From Pseudomonas sp. R28(2017) (GTDB lineage: Bacteria; Pseudomonadota; Gammaproteobacteria; Pseudomonadales; Pseudomonadaceae): DNA of 64,000 bases. A program made the translations under genes and the position numbers. Within the stretch, counting starts at the first letter, position 1; each line of letters starts with the position of its first letter. Location: NCBI RefSeq assembly GCF_002112505.1, contig NZ_NEHW01000010.1:1-64000 (forward strand), given 5' to 3'. This document shows positions 16,931-25,142 of the stretch, piece by piece. The notes below the pieces were generated by a model. The model did no database searches. It was not told the origin of the DNA and saw only the letters and a list, made by a program, of their open reading frames with translations.

Positions 16931-18136
16931 ATGTTCCAGCCCTCTCCCTGGCGCGCCGATTTCCCTGCCATCGCCGCCCTGCAACGGCAGCACCAGGCCT
17001 ACCTGGACAGCGCCGCCACCACCCAGAAGCCCCAGGCGTTGCTTGATGCCCTGAGCCATTACTACGGCCACGGCGCCGCCAACGTGCACCGCGCCCAGCA
17101 CCTGCCCGGCGCGCTGGCCACCCAGGCTTTCGAGGCCAGCCGCGACAAGGTGGCCGCCTGGCTCAATGCCGCGGACTCACGTCAGATCGTCTTCACCCAT
17201 GGCGCCACCTCGGCGCTGAACCTGCTGGCCTATGGCCTGGAACACCGGTTCGAAGCGGGCGACGAGATTGCCATCAGCGCGCTGGAACACCACGCCAACC
17301 TGCTGCCCTGGCAACAACTGGCCCGGCGTCGCAACCTGCGCCTGGTGGTGCTGCCGCTGGACGCGCATGGCCGTATCGACCTGGACCAGGCGCTGCAATT
17401 GATCGGCCCGCGTACCCGCGTGCTCGCCGTCAGCCAGCTGTCCAACGTGCTCGGTACCTGGCAACCCCTGCCTGCGTTGCTGGCCCACGCCCGCGCACAA
17501 GGCGCGCTGACCGTGGTCGATGGTGCCCAGGGCGTGGTGCATGGCCGCCATGATGTGCAGCAACTGGGTTGCGACTTCTATGTATTCTCATGCCATAAGC
17601 TGTATGGGCCGGAAGGTGTCGGCGTGCTGTACGGCCGTGGCCAGGCCCTGGAACTGCTGCGCCACTGGCAGTTCGGCGGTGAAATGGTGCAACTGGCCGA
17701 CTACCAGAGCGCCAGCTTCCGTCCCGCACCGCTGGGCTTCGAAGCCGGCACCCCACCGATCGCCGGAGTGATCGGGCTGGGCGCGACGCTGGACTACCTG
17801 GCCAGCCTCGATGGCCGTGCTGTCGAGGCCCACGAAACCAGCCTGCACCAGCACCTGTTGCGCGGCCTGGCCGACCGCGAGGGTGTGCGCGTCCTTGGCA
17901 CACCACAGGCGGCCCTGGCCAGCTTCGTCATCGAAGGCGTACACAACGCCGACATCGCCCATATGCTGACCGAGCAAGGCATTGCCGTACGCGCAGGGCA
18001 TCACTGCGCCATGCCGCTGCTCAAGGGAATGGGGCTGGAGGGGGCGATCCGGGTGTCGCTGGGGCTGTACAACGACAGTGACGACCTGCAACGGTTCTTC
18101 GAGGCGCTGGACCAGGGCCTGGAGCTGTTGCGGTGA
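16931..18136 (+). CDS. csdA: Cysteine desulfurase (CsdA/SufS type)
   Basis: A class V aminotransferase-fold PLP enzyme of 401 residues, taking sulfur from L-cysteine as a protein persulfide. Motifs are the N-terminal YLDSAATTQKP, the HHANLLPWQ region, SCHKLYGPEGVGVLYGR with the PLP lysine near residue 224, and the C-terminal RAGHHCAMPLL loop holding the active Cys. The group II loop and the csdE partner overlapping by four bases support CsdA rather than IscS. It probably supplies sulfur with CsdE to TcdA or other acceptors. Confidence 0.9.
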   Translation: MFQPSPWRADFPAIAALQRQHQAYLDSAATTQKPQALLDALSHYYGHGAANVHRAQHLPGALATQAFEASRDKVAAWLNAADSRQIVFTHGATSALNLLAYGLEHRFEAGDEIAISALEHHANLLPWQQLARRRNLRLVVLPLDAHGRIDLDQALQLIGPRTRVLAVSQLSNVLGTWQPLPALLAHARAQGALTVVDGAQGVVHGRHDVQQLGCDFYVFSCHKLYGPEGVGVLYGRGQALELLRHWQFGGEMVQLADYQSASFRPAPLGFEAGTPPIAGVIGLGATLDYLASLDGRAVEAHETSLHQHLLRGLADREGVRVLGTPQAALASFVIEGVHNADIAHMLTEQGIAVRAGHHCAMPLLKGMGLEGAIRVSLGLYNDSDDLQRFFEALDQGLELLR

Positions 18137-18543
18137 GTTTGCCGGTACAGGCCCAGGAGGCATTGGCCAGTTTCGAACAGGCCCGTGGCTGGGAACAGCG
18201 GGCGCGCCTGCTGATGCAATGGGGTGATCGGCTGGCGCCGCTGAGCGAGGCGGAGAAGGTCGAGGCTAATCGCGTGCATGGCTGCGAAAGCCTGGTGTGG
18301 CTGGTCGCCGAACAGGTCGAGGGGCAGTGGCGATTCAAGGCGGCCAGTGATGCGCGGTTGTTGCGCGGGTTGCTGGCCCTGTTGCTGGTGCGTGTACAAG
18401 GGCTGGCCAGTGCGGAACTGGCCGAGCTGGATCTGCCTGAGTGGTTTACTCGGCTAGGTCTGGAGCGGCAATTGTCGCCATCGCGCAGCAATGGGCTGCA
18501 TGCGGTATTGCTACGGATGGCGGAGCTGGCGGCCACCTGCTGA
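18133..18543 (+). CDS. csdE: SufE/CsdE sulfur acceptor
   Basis: The 136-residue SufE-family protein receives persulfide sulfur on a Cys, here within VHGCESLVWLV near residue 51, preceded by RARLLMQWGDRL. It begins with a GTG whose GTGA overlaps the csdA stop, so the two proteins are translationally coupled. The family stimulates cysteine desulfurase activity. A REP pair follows and separates it from convergent tcdA. Confidence 0.9.
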   Translation: MSLPVQAQEALASFEQARGWEQRARLLMQWGDRLAPLSEAEKVEANRVHGCESLVWLVAEQVEGQWRFKAASDARLLRGLLALLLVRVQGLASAELAELDLPEWFTRLGLERQLSPSRSNGLHAVLLRMAELAATC

Positions 18544-18558
18544 ATCGGCGGTGCCTGC

Positions 18559-18640
18559 TTCGCGGGCAAGCCCGCTCCCACAGACATAGCGCCAGCCGTC
18601 AGGACAACGCGTTACCTGTGGGAGCGGGCTTGCCCGCGAA
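18559..18640. repeat. REP inverted pair (BIME) between csdE and tcdA
   Basis: Two perfect 25-base inverted copies lie at 18559-18583 and 18616-18640. Each has a GCGGGC-AA-GCCCGC hairpin core and a CTCCCACAG flank. This is the standard P. putida REP. It sits between convergent genes, where such pairs often act as transcription ends or RNA stabilisers. Confidence 0.9.
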
Positions 18641-18653
18641 GAACCCAACACGA

Positions 18654-19463
18654 CTATTCGGGTTTTACCCGTTCCGAGGGCCGTCGCGCCCCGGCCACCA
18701 GCTTCTCGATCGCCTTGCTCGCCGCCACCATGCCGAAGGTCGCGGTCACCATCATCACCGCACCAAAGCCCCCCGCGCAGTCCAGGCGCACGCCTTCACC
18801 GACAAAGCTCTTCTGCAGGCAGACACTGCCGTCGCCCTTCGGATAACGCAGCTGCTCGCTGGAAAACACACAGGGCACGCCATAGTTGCGGCTGGTATTG
18901 CGCGAGAAGTTGTAGTCCCGGCGCAGGGTCGAGCGCACCCGCGAAGCCAGCGGGTCGTTGAAGGTCTTGTTGAGGTCGCCAACCTGGATCTGTGTCGGGT
19001 CGATCTGCCCGCCGGCACCACCGGTGGTGACGATGGCAATCTTGCGGCGCCGGCACCAGGCGATCAGCGCGGCCTTGGCCATCACGCTGTCGATGCAGTC
19101 GATCACTGCATCCATCGCTTCGGTGATGTATTCGGCCATGGTCTCACGGGTGACGAAATCCGCCACCGCGTGCACCGTGATCGCCGGATTGATCGCCCGC
19201 AGGCGCTCGGCCATCACCTCGACCTTGGGCCGCCCCACCTGGCCTTCCAGGGCGTGAGCCTGGCGGTTGGTGTTGCTGACACAGACATCGTCCAGGTCGA
19301 ACAGGGTGATTTCACCCACGCCACTGCGCGCCAGCGCTTCGGCCGCCCACGAGCCGACCCCGCCGATGCCGACGACCGCCACGTGGGCGTTGTTCAGACG
19401 CTGCAGGCCCTCGTCGCCGTACAACCGGGCAACCCCGGCAAAGCGTGGATCTTCTGTGCTCAT
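18654..19463 (-). CDS. tcdA: TcdA (CsdL), tRNA threonylcarbamoyladenosine dehydratase
   Basis: A 269-residue E1-like/ThiF-MoeB family enzyme that closes t6A to cyclic t6A at tRNA position 37 using ATP. It starts with RFAGVARLYGDEGLQRL, followed by the nucleotide-binding VVGIGGVGSWAAEALARSG. DLDDVCVSNTNRQ, the DAIDCIDS-type segment (VIDCIDSVMAK) and a hydrophobic C-terminal tail (MVTATFGMVAASKAI) follow. Convergent with csdA-csdE, its known sulfur-transfer partners in E. coli. Confidence 0.93.
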   Translation of the reverse strand: MSTEDPRFAGVARLYGDEGLQRLNNAHVAVVGIGGVGSWAAEALARSGVGEITLFDLDDVCVSNTNRQAHALEGQVGRPKVEVMAERLRAINPAITVHAVADFVTRETMAEYITEAMDAVIDCIDSVMAKAALIAWCRRRKIAIVTTGGAGGQIDPTQIQVGDLNKTFNDPLASRVRSTLRRDYNFSRNTSRNYGVPCVFSSEQLRYPKGDGSVCLQKSFVGEGVRLDCAGGFGAVMMVTATFGMVAASKAIEKLVAGARRPSERVKPE

Positions 19464-19595
19464 GTCACTACCCCGAAACTCATACCCAAAAATCGGCGCG
19501 CATTATAGGCCAGCGGCCGCTTTGACCTCCATTGTTAGGAAACACCCGGGCATTGCTGCTTTAATATCCCACCACTTAGACAGAAGCGGACCACA

Positions 19596-22187
19596 ATGTC
19601 ATCACGCAAATTCGGCCTCAACCTCGTGGTGGTCCTGGCCATCGCCGCGCTGTTCACCGGGTTCTGGGCACTGATCAACCGCCCGGTCTCCGCGCCTGCC
19701 TGGCCGGAACAGATCTCCGGCTTCTCGTACTCGCCGTTCCGCCTGGGGGAGAGCCCGCAAAAAGGCCAATACCCCAGCGAAGAAGAGATGCGCCAGGACC
19801 TGGAGCAGATGAACACGCTCACCGACAACATTCGTATCTACACCGTCGAGGGCACTCAGGCCGAAGTCCCGCGGTTGGCCGAAGAATTCGGCCTGCGGGT
19901 GACCTTGGGCATCTGGATCAGCAAAGACCTGGAGCGCAACGAACGCGAGATCGAAAAAGGCATCGAGCTGGCCAACCACTCGCGCAGCGTGGTGCGGGTG
20001 GTGGTCGGCAACGAAGCGCTGTTCCGCGAAGAAATCACCCCCGAAGAGCTGATCAAGTACCTCGACCGCGTACGCGCCGCCGTCAAGGTGCCGGTCACCA
20101 CCAGCGAACAGTGGCACATCTGGAAGGAACACCCGGAACTGGCCAAGCACGTTGACCTGATCGCCGCGCACATCCTGCCGTACTGGGAATTCGTGCCGAT
20201 GAAAGACTCGGTGCAGTTCGTCCTCGACCGCGCCCGCGAGCTGCGCCACCAGTTCTCGCACAAGCCGCTGCTGCTGTCGGAAGTCGGCTGGCCGAGCAAC
20301 GGCCGCATGCGCGGCGGTGCCGACGCCACCCAGGCCGACCAGGCCATCTACCTGCGCACGCTGGTCAACACCCTCAACCGCCGTGGCTACAACTACTTCG
20401 TCATCGAGGCCTATGACCAGCCCTGGAAGGCCACTGACGAAGGCTCGGTGGGCGCCTACTGGGGCGTGTACAACGCCGAGCGCCAGCAGAAGTTCAATTT
20501 CGAGGGGCCGGTGGTGGCGATCCCGCAGTGGCGGGCCCTGGCGGTCGCCTCGGTGGTGCTGGCCATGATCGCCCTGGCCGTGCTGCTGATCGATGGTTCG
20601 GCCCTGCGCCAGCGTGGCCGCACCTTCCTCACGTTCATCACCTTCCTGTGCGGGTCGGTGCTGGTGTGGATCGCCTATGACTACAGCCAGCAATACAGCA
20701 CCTGGTTCAGCCTCACCGTCGGCGTGCTGCTGGCGCTCGGCGCACTGGGCGTGTTCATCGTGCTGATGACCGAGGCCCACGAACTGGCCGAAGCGGTATG
20801 GACCCTCAAGCGCCGGCGCGAATTCCTGCCGGTGCAGGGCGACAGTGCCTACCGGCCCAAGGTGTCGGTGCATGTGCCGTGCTACAACGAACCCCCGGAA
20901 ATGGTCAAACAGACCCTCGACGCCCTCGCCGCGCTGGACTACCCGGACTATGAAGTGCTGGTGATCGACAACAACACCAAGGACCCTGCCGTGTGGGAGC
21001 CGCTCAAGGCCCACTGCGAAAAGCTCGGCGAGCGCTTCAAGTTCTTCCACGTTGCGCCCCTGGCCGGCTTCAAGGGCGGCGCACTGAACTACCTGATCCC
21101 GCACACCGCCAAGGACGCCGAAGTGATCGCGGTGATCGACTCGGACTACTGCGTCGACCGCAACTGGCTCAAGCACATGGTGCCGCACTTCGCCGACCCG
21201 AAGATCGCCGTGGTGCAGTCGCCACAGGACTACCGCGACCAGAACGAGAGCGCCTTCAAGAAACTCTGCTATAGCGAATACAAGGGTTTCTTCCATATCG
21301 GCATGGTCACCCGCAACGACCGTGACGCGATCATCCAGCACGGCACCATGACCATGACCCGGCGCAGCGTGCTGCAGGAACTGGGTTGGGCCGAGTGGTG
21401 CATCTGCGAAGACGCCGAACTGGGCCTGCGGGTGTTCGAGAAAGGCCTGTCGGCCGCCTACGCCCACAACAGCTATGGCAAGGGCCTGATGCCCGATACC
21501 TTCATCGACTTCAAGAAACAGCGCTTCCGCTGGGCCTATGGCGCCATCCAGATCATCAAGCACCACGCCAGCGCCCTGCTGCGCGGCAAGGGCAGCGAGC
21601 TGACCCGGGGCCAGCGCTATCACTTCCTGGCGGGCTGGCTGCCGTGGATCGCCGATGGCATGAACATCTTCTTCACCGTCGGCGCGCTGCTGTGGTCGGC
21701 CGCGATGATCATCGTGCCGCACCGGGTCGACCCGCCGCTGATGATCTTCGCCATCCCGCCGCTGGCGCTGTTCTTCTTCAAGGTCGGCAAGATCATCTTC
21801 CTCTACCGCCGCGCAGTAGGGGTGAACCTCAAGGATGCCTTTGCCGCGGCACTGGCGGGGCTGGCGTTGTCGCACACCATCGCCAAGGCGGTGCTGTACG
21901 GGTTCTTCACCAGCAGCATGCCGTTTTTCCGCACACCGAAGAATGCCGACAGCCATGGCTTGCTGGTGGCGATTTCCGAAGCGCGGGAAGAGCTGTTCAT
22001 CATGTTGATGTTGTGGGGCGCGGCGTTGGGCATCTTCCTGGTGCAGGGGCTGCCGAGCTCGGACATGCGCTTCTGGGTGGCGATGTTGCTGGTGCAGTCG
22101 TTGCCCTATGTGGCGGCGTTGGTGATGGCGTTCCTGTCGTCGCTGCCCAAGCCCGCAGAAAAGGCTGCCGAACCGCAACAGGCTTGA
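19596..22187 (+). CDS. ndvB: NdvB-like beta-glucan synthase: GH17 domain fused to GT2 glycosyltransferase
   Basis: An 863-residue membrane enzyme. An N-terminal TM anchor is followed by a periplasmic glycoside hydrolase family 17 domain (about 37-310) with catalytic-type Glu in VVGNEALF (near 140) and LLSEVGWPSNG (near 229). Then come TM helices, and a cytoplasmic GT2 domain with AVIDSDYC, CEDAELGLRVF and KQRFRWAYG. More TM helices end the protein. In P. aeruginosa the dapE-neighbouring ndvB makes cyclic beta-1,3-glucans; the GH17 domains of Pseudomonas homologues act as beta-glucan transferases. Same order here supports orthology. Confidence 0.85.
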   Translation: MSSRKFGLNLVVVLAIAALFTGFWALINRPVSAPAWPEQISGFSYSPFRLGESPQKGQYPSEEEMRQDLEQMNTLTDNIRIYTVEGTQAEVPRLAEEFGLRVTLGIWISKDLERNEREIEKGIELANHSRSVVRVVVGNEALFREEITPEELIKYLDRVRAAVKVPVTTSEQWHIWKEHPELAKHVDLIAAHILPYWEFVPMKDSVQFVLDRARELRHQFSHKPLLLSEVGWPSNGRMRGGADATQADQAIYLRTLVNTLNRRGYNYFVIEAYDQPWKATDEGSVGAYWGVYNAERQQKFNFEGPVVAIPQWRALAVASVVLAMIALAVLLIDGSALRQRGRTFLTFITFLCGSVLVWIAYDYSQQYSTWFSLTVGVLLALGALGVFIVLMTEAHELAEAVWTLKRRREFLPVQGDSAYRPKVSVHVPCYNEPPEMVKQTLDALAALDYPDYEVLVIDNNTKDPAVWEPLKAHCEKLGERFKFFHVAPLAGFKGGALNYLIPHTAKDAEVIAVIDSDYCVDRNWLKHMVPHFADPKIAVVQSPQDYRDQNESAFKKLCYSEYKGFFHIGMVTRNDRDAIIQHGTMTMTRRSVLQELGWAEWCICEDAELGLRVFEKGLSAAYAHNSYGKGLMPDTFIDFKKQRFRWAYGAIQIIKHHASALLRGKGSELTRGQRYHFLAGWLPWIADGMNIFFTVGALLWSAAMIIVPHRVDPPLMIFAIPPLALFFFKVGKIIFLYRRAVGVNLKDAFAAALAGLALSHTIAKAVLYGFFTSSMPFFRTPKNADSHGLLVAISEAREELFIMLMLWGAALGIFLVQGLPSSDMRFWVAMLLVQSLPYVAALVMAFLSSLPKPAEKAAEPQQA

Positions 22188-22195
22188 GATTTTTG

Positions 22196-22212
22196 GGGGC
22201 GCTTTGCGCCCC
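22196..22212. repeat. GGGGCGC/GCGCCCC hairpin after ndvB-like gene
   Basis: A seven-base stem with a TTT loop begins eight bases past the stop codon and is identical to the one after dapC (12799-12815). It may mark the transcript end. It sits 66 bases before dapE. Confidence 0.5.
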
Positions 22213-22278
22213 AATGGTCCATCGGTTTGATATAAGATAACGCCCCTCAGATTTCCCGCCTTGCCCCCGGAGTTCCCC

Positions 22279-23430
22279 ATGACGGCCCCTGCCGAGCTCT
22301 CGCCTACCCTTCAACTGGCCTGCGACCTGATCCGCCGCCCCTCGGTCACCCCCGTCGATGCCGACTGCCAGGCGCAGATGATGAACCGCCTGGGCGCCGT
22401 GGGCTTCCAGCTGGAGCCGATGCGCATTGAAGACGTCGACAACTTCTGGGCCACCCACGGTACCCAGGACGGTCCGGTACTGTGCTTCGCCGGCCACACC
22501 GACGTGGTCCCCACCGGCCCGGTGCAGCAGTGGCAGCACGAGCCGTTCGAAGCGCTGATCGATGCCGACGGCATGCTCTGCGGCCGCGGCGCCGCCGACA
22601 TGAAAGGCAGCCTGGCCTCGATGGTGATCGCCAGTGAGCGTTTCGTGCAGGATTACCCGGGCCACCGCGGCAAGGTCGCCTTCCTGATCACCAGCGACGA
22701 GGAAGGCCCGGCCCACCACGGCACCAAGGCTGTGGTCGAGCGCCTGAAAGCGCGCAACGAGCGCCTGGACTGGTGCATCGTCGGCGAGCCATCGAGCACC
22801 ACCCTGCTCGGTGACGTGGTCAAGAACGGCCGCCGCGGCTCGCTCGGCGCCAAGCTGACCGTACGCGGCAAGCAAGGCCACGTGGCCTACCCGCACCTGG
22901 CGCGCAACCCGATCCACCTGGCCGCCCCGGCCCTGGCCGAGCTGGCTGCCGAGCACTGGGACGAAGGCAATGCGTTCTTCCCGCCGACCAGCTTCCAGAT
23001 CTCCAACCTCAACGCCGGCACCGGCGCCACCAACGTGGTCCCGGGCGAGCTGACCGCGCTGTTCAACTTCCGCTTCTCCACCGAGTCGACCGTCGAAGGC
23101 CTGCAGGCGCGGGTATCGGCGATCCTCGACAAGCATGAGCTGGACTGGTCGGTGGACTGGGCGCTGTCGGGCCTGCCGTTCCTCACCGAGCCGGGCGAAC
23201 TGCTCGATGCCGTGGCAGCCAGCATCAAGGGCGTCACCGGCCGCGACACCCAGCCGTCGACCAGCGGCGGCACCTCCGATGGCCGCTTCATCGCCACCAT
23301 GGGCACCCAGGTGGTCGAGCTCGGCCCGGTCAACGCCACCATCCACCAGGTCGACGAGCGGATCCTGGCCAGCGACCTCGACTTGCTGACCGAGATCTAC
23401 TACCAGACCCTGGTCCGGTTGCTCGCCTGA
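22279..23430 (+). CDS. dapE: Succinyl-diaminopimelate desuccinylase
   Basis: DapE is a di-zinc M20-family enzyme releasing LL-DAP from N-succinyl-LL-DAP. The 383 residues contain CFAGHTDVVPTGP (metal His and Asp), GRGAADMKGSLASM (bridging Asp), TSDEEGPAHHGTK (catalytic Glu pair) and SGGTSDGRFIA near the C-terminus. The ATG at 22279 follows GGAG by six bases; the upstream TTG at 22261 is rejected. It overlaps rlmA by one base. Confidence 0.96.
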   Translation: MTAPAELSPTLQLACDLIRRPSVTPVDADCQAQMMNRLGAVGFQLEPMRIEDVDNFWATHGTQDGPVLCFAGHTDVVPTGPVQQWQHEPFEALIDADGMLCGRGAADMKGSLASMVIASERFVQDYPGHRGKVAFLITSDEEGPAHHGTKAVVERLKARNERLDWCIVGEPSSTTLLGDVVKNGRRGSLGAKLTVRGKQGHVAYPHLARNPIHLAAPALAELAAEHWDEGNAFFPPTSFQISNLNAGTGATNVVPGELTALFNFRFSTESTVEGLQARVSAILDKHELDWSVDWALSGLPFLTEPGELLDAVAASIKGVTGRDTQPSTSGGTSDGRFIATMGTQVVELGPVNATIHQVDERILASDLDLLTEIYYQTLVRLLA

Positions 23431-24242
23431 TGCTCGCCTGCCCCCTCTGCCAGGCTGCCCTGTCGCGGCTCGACAACGGTGTGGTGTGCCCGGCCGGCCA
23501 CCGCTTCGACCGCGCCCGCCAGGGTTACCTGAACCTGCTGCCGGTGCAGCACAAGAACAGCCGTGACCCGGGCGACAACCAGGCCATGGTCGAAGCCCGC
23601 CGCGATTTCCTCGACGCCGGCCACTATGCCCCGGTGGCCCGCCGCCTGGCGGAACTGGCCGTCGAGCGCCAGCCCGGCGCCTGGCTGGATATCGGCTGCG
23701 GTGAGGGTTACTACACCGCACAGATCGCCCAGGCCCTGCCGGCTGCCGATGGCTATGCCCTGGACATCTCCCGAGAGGCGGTCAAGCGCGCCTGCCGCCG
23801 AGCGCCCGAGGTGACCTGGATGGTCGCCAGCATGGCCCGCGTGCCGCTGGCCGATGCCAGCTGCCAATTCATCGCCAGCGTGTTCAGCCCGCTCGACTGG
23901 GACGAAGCCAGGCGCCTGCTGAGCCCCGGCGGTGGCCTGATGCGCGTGGGCCCGACCAGCGGCCACCTGATGGAGCTGCGCGAAGTGCTCTACGATGAAG
24001 TGCGCCCCTACGCCGACGACAAGCACCTGGCCCTGGTGCCAGAGGGCATGGTCCACGCCCACAGCGAAACCCTCGAGTTTCGCCTGAGCCTGGCCGCACC
24101 CAAGGCCCGTGCCGACCTGCTGGCGATGACCCCGCACGGCTGGCGCGCCAGTGCCGAGAAGCGCGCCCGGGTGATCGACCAGCCCGAGCCCTTCGAGGTG
24201 ACGGTTTCCATGCGTTATGACTATTTCGTGCGCCAGCACTGA
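23430..24242 (+). CDS. rlmA: RlmA, 23S rRNA (guanine745-N1)-methyltransferase
   Basis: The 270-residue protein opens with a four-ligand zinc site (CPLC near residues 4-7, then CPAGH) and the signature FDRARQGYLNLLPVQHK. A SAM-binding Rossmann domain follows with WLDIGCGEGYYTAQIA. This N-terminal zinc finger plus methyltransferase is specific for the RlmA family, which methylates G745 (or G748 in relatives) of 23S rRNA. Its start overlaps the dapE stop (TGATG). Confidence 0.9.
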   Translation: MLACPLCQAALSRLDNGVVCPAGHRFDRARQGYLNLLPVQHKNSRDPGDNQAMVEARRDFLDAGHYAPVARRLAELAVERQPGAWLDIGCGEGYYTAQIAQALPAADGYALDISREAVKRACRRAPEVTWMVASMARVPLADASCQFIASVFSPLDWDEARRLLSPGGGLMRVGPTSGHLMELREVLYDEVRPYADDKHLALVPEGMVHAHSETLEFRLSLAAPKARADLLAMTPHGWRASAEKRARVIDQPEPFEVTVSMRYDYFVRQH

Positions 24243-24259
24243 GCACACCCGGAGCCCTT

Positions 24260-24637
24260 ATGCGCCAACCCGATATCGAGATCTACCTGAAGGACGCCGA
24301 CGTCGACCACAAGCAGATTGCCGAGTGGCTCAGCCAGGCGATCGGCCCGTGCAGCGAATGGAAGCAGAAAGGCCAGACCTTCAAATGCCAGGCCGGTAAC
24401 ATTCCGGTCACCTGGTTACCCAAAGCTGTAGGGAAATGGAACAGCCTGTACCTGGAAAGCGACCAGACTCCGTGGGCCGATGACGTCGCCTGCGCCCGCG
24501 CTGCGTTCGCCGCACTGAACGTCGAAGTGCGTTGTGCGCCGGGTGGCTGGGTCGAGGAAGACGGAGAAGAAGATGCTGATCGCTGGATCCGCATCAGCGC
24601 CGACGGTGAAGAGGAAATCACCTGGCGCACCAGCTGA
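24260..24637 (+). CDS. Conserved Pseudomonas protein of unknown function
   Basis: A soluble, acidic 125-residue protein starting MRQPDIEIYLKDADVDHKQI. It has several Trp residues and three Cys, no signal peptide and no membrane segment. It follows rlmA by 17 bases and is probably in the dapE-rlmA operon. I do not recognise a catalytic motif. The N-terminal alternation of charged and hydrophobic residues suggests a compact alpha/beta fold. Confidence 0.75.
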   Translation: MRQPDIEIYLKDADVDHKQIAEWLSQAIGPCSEWKQKGQTFKCQAGNIPVTWLPKAVGKWNSLYLESDQTPWADDVACARAAFAALNVEVRCAPGGWVEEDGEEDADRWIRISADGEEEITWRTS

Positions 24638-24652
24638 AACCGGTTGCTTCAG

Positions 24653-24680
24653 GCTGCAAGTTACACGGTCAACTTGCAGC
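24653..24680. terminator. Hairpin between convergent genes
   Basis: GCTGCAAGTT at 24653-24662 and its exact complement at 24671-24680 form a 10-base stem with an eight-base loop between the 24260 gene and the cold-shock gene. There is no U run on either strand. It could serve both convergent transcripts. Confidence 0.45.
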
Positions 24681-24701
24681 TTGAGGCTTACCACCAGAGG
24701 C

Positions 24702-24911
24702 TCAGAGCCCGACTACGTCCTCGGCTTGCAGGCCTTTCTGGCCCTGCACGCAGGCGTACTCCACCCGCTGCCCTTCGACCAGGGTACGATGCCCCTCACC
24801 GCGGATCGCCCGATAGTGGACGAACACATCCGCACCACCTTCGCGCTGAATGAAGCCATAACCTTTGGCATCGTTGAACCACTTAACATTCCCAGTCTCA
24901 CGAGACGACAT
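24702..24911 (-). CDS. Cold-shock domain protein
   Basis: A single 69-residue OB-fold cold-shock domain with RNP1 (KGYGFIQ) and RNP2 (VFVHY) motifs, beginning MSSRETGNVKWFNDAKG. Such proteins bind single-stranded RNA/DNA and act as RNA chaperones. The ribosome site CGGAG lies 10 bases before the ATG at 24911. Which Csp paralogue it is cannot be told by eye, and cold induction is not proven by sequence. Confidence 0.9.
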   Translation of the reverse strand: MSSRETGNVKWFNDAKGYGFIQREGGADVFVHYRAIRGEGHRTLVEGQRVEYACVQGQKGLQAEDVVGL

Positions 24912-25142
24912 CTGAACTACTCCGGATTTTTATTGTGAAGATCGCCTTGTAGACACAGGGTGTCCTCCCTATGTCGACGCCGCTTGCCGAAATATCCTGC
25001 AAGTGGCAGGCCGAGTATATGACACAGAACAAAAAAATTTCATGACCGTCGCGCTATTTACCGAATTTTGCTGAACTTGCGCCGATACGGCAGACTAAAT
25101 AGCTGTCCATTCTCAGAAATTCATACCCAGGGCACTCACCCC
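24912..25142. other. Divergent spacer csp / plsB
   Basis: A 231-base gap with no gene. On the minus strand TATACT (25019-25014) is a fair -10 for the cold-shock gene and would give a leader of about 100 bases, typical of csp mRNAs. Its -35 is poor, with an A/T-rich run (25031-25040) in place. No clear plsB promoter is seen on the plus strand. Confidence 0.35.

Noticed and set aside
18559..18640. REP pairs as a CRISPR array
   Set aside because: Copies come as single inverted pairs at scattered sites, with no regular direct repeats, spacers or cas genes.
19602..22280. An 892-codon minus-strand open frame opposite the ndvB-like gene
   Set aside because: Antisense shadow; no signal, domain or ribosome site.
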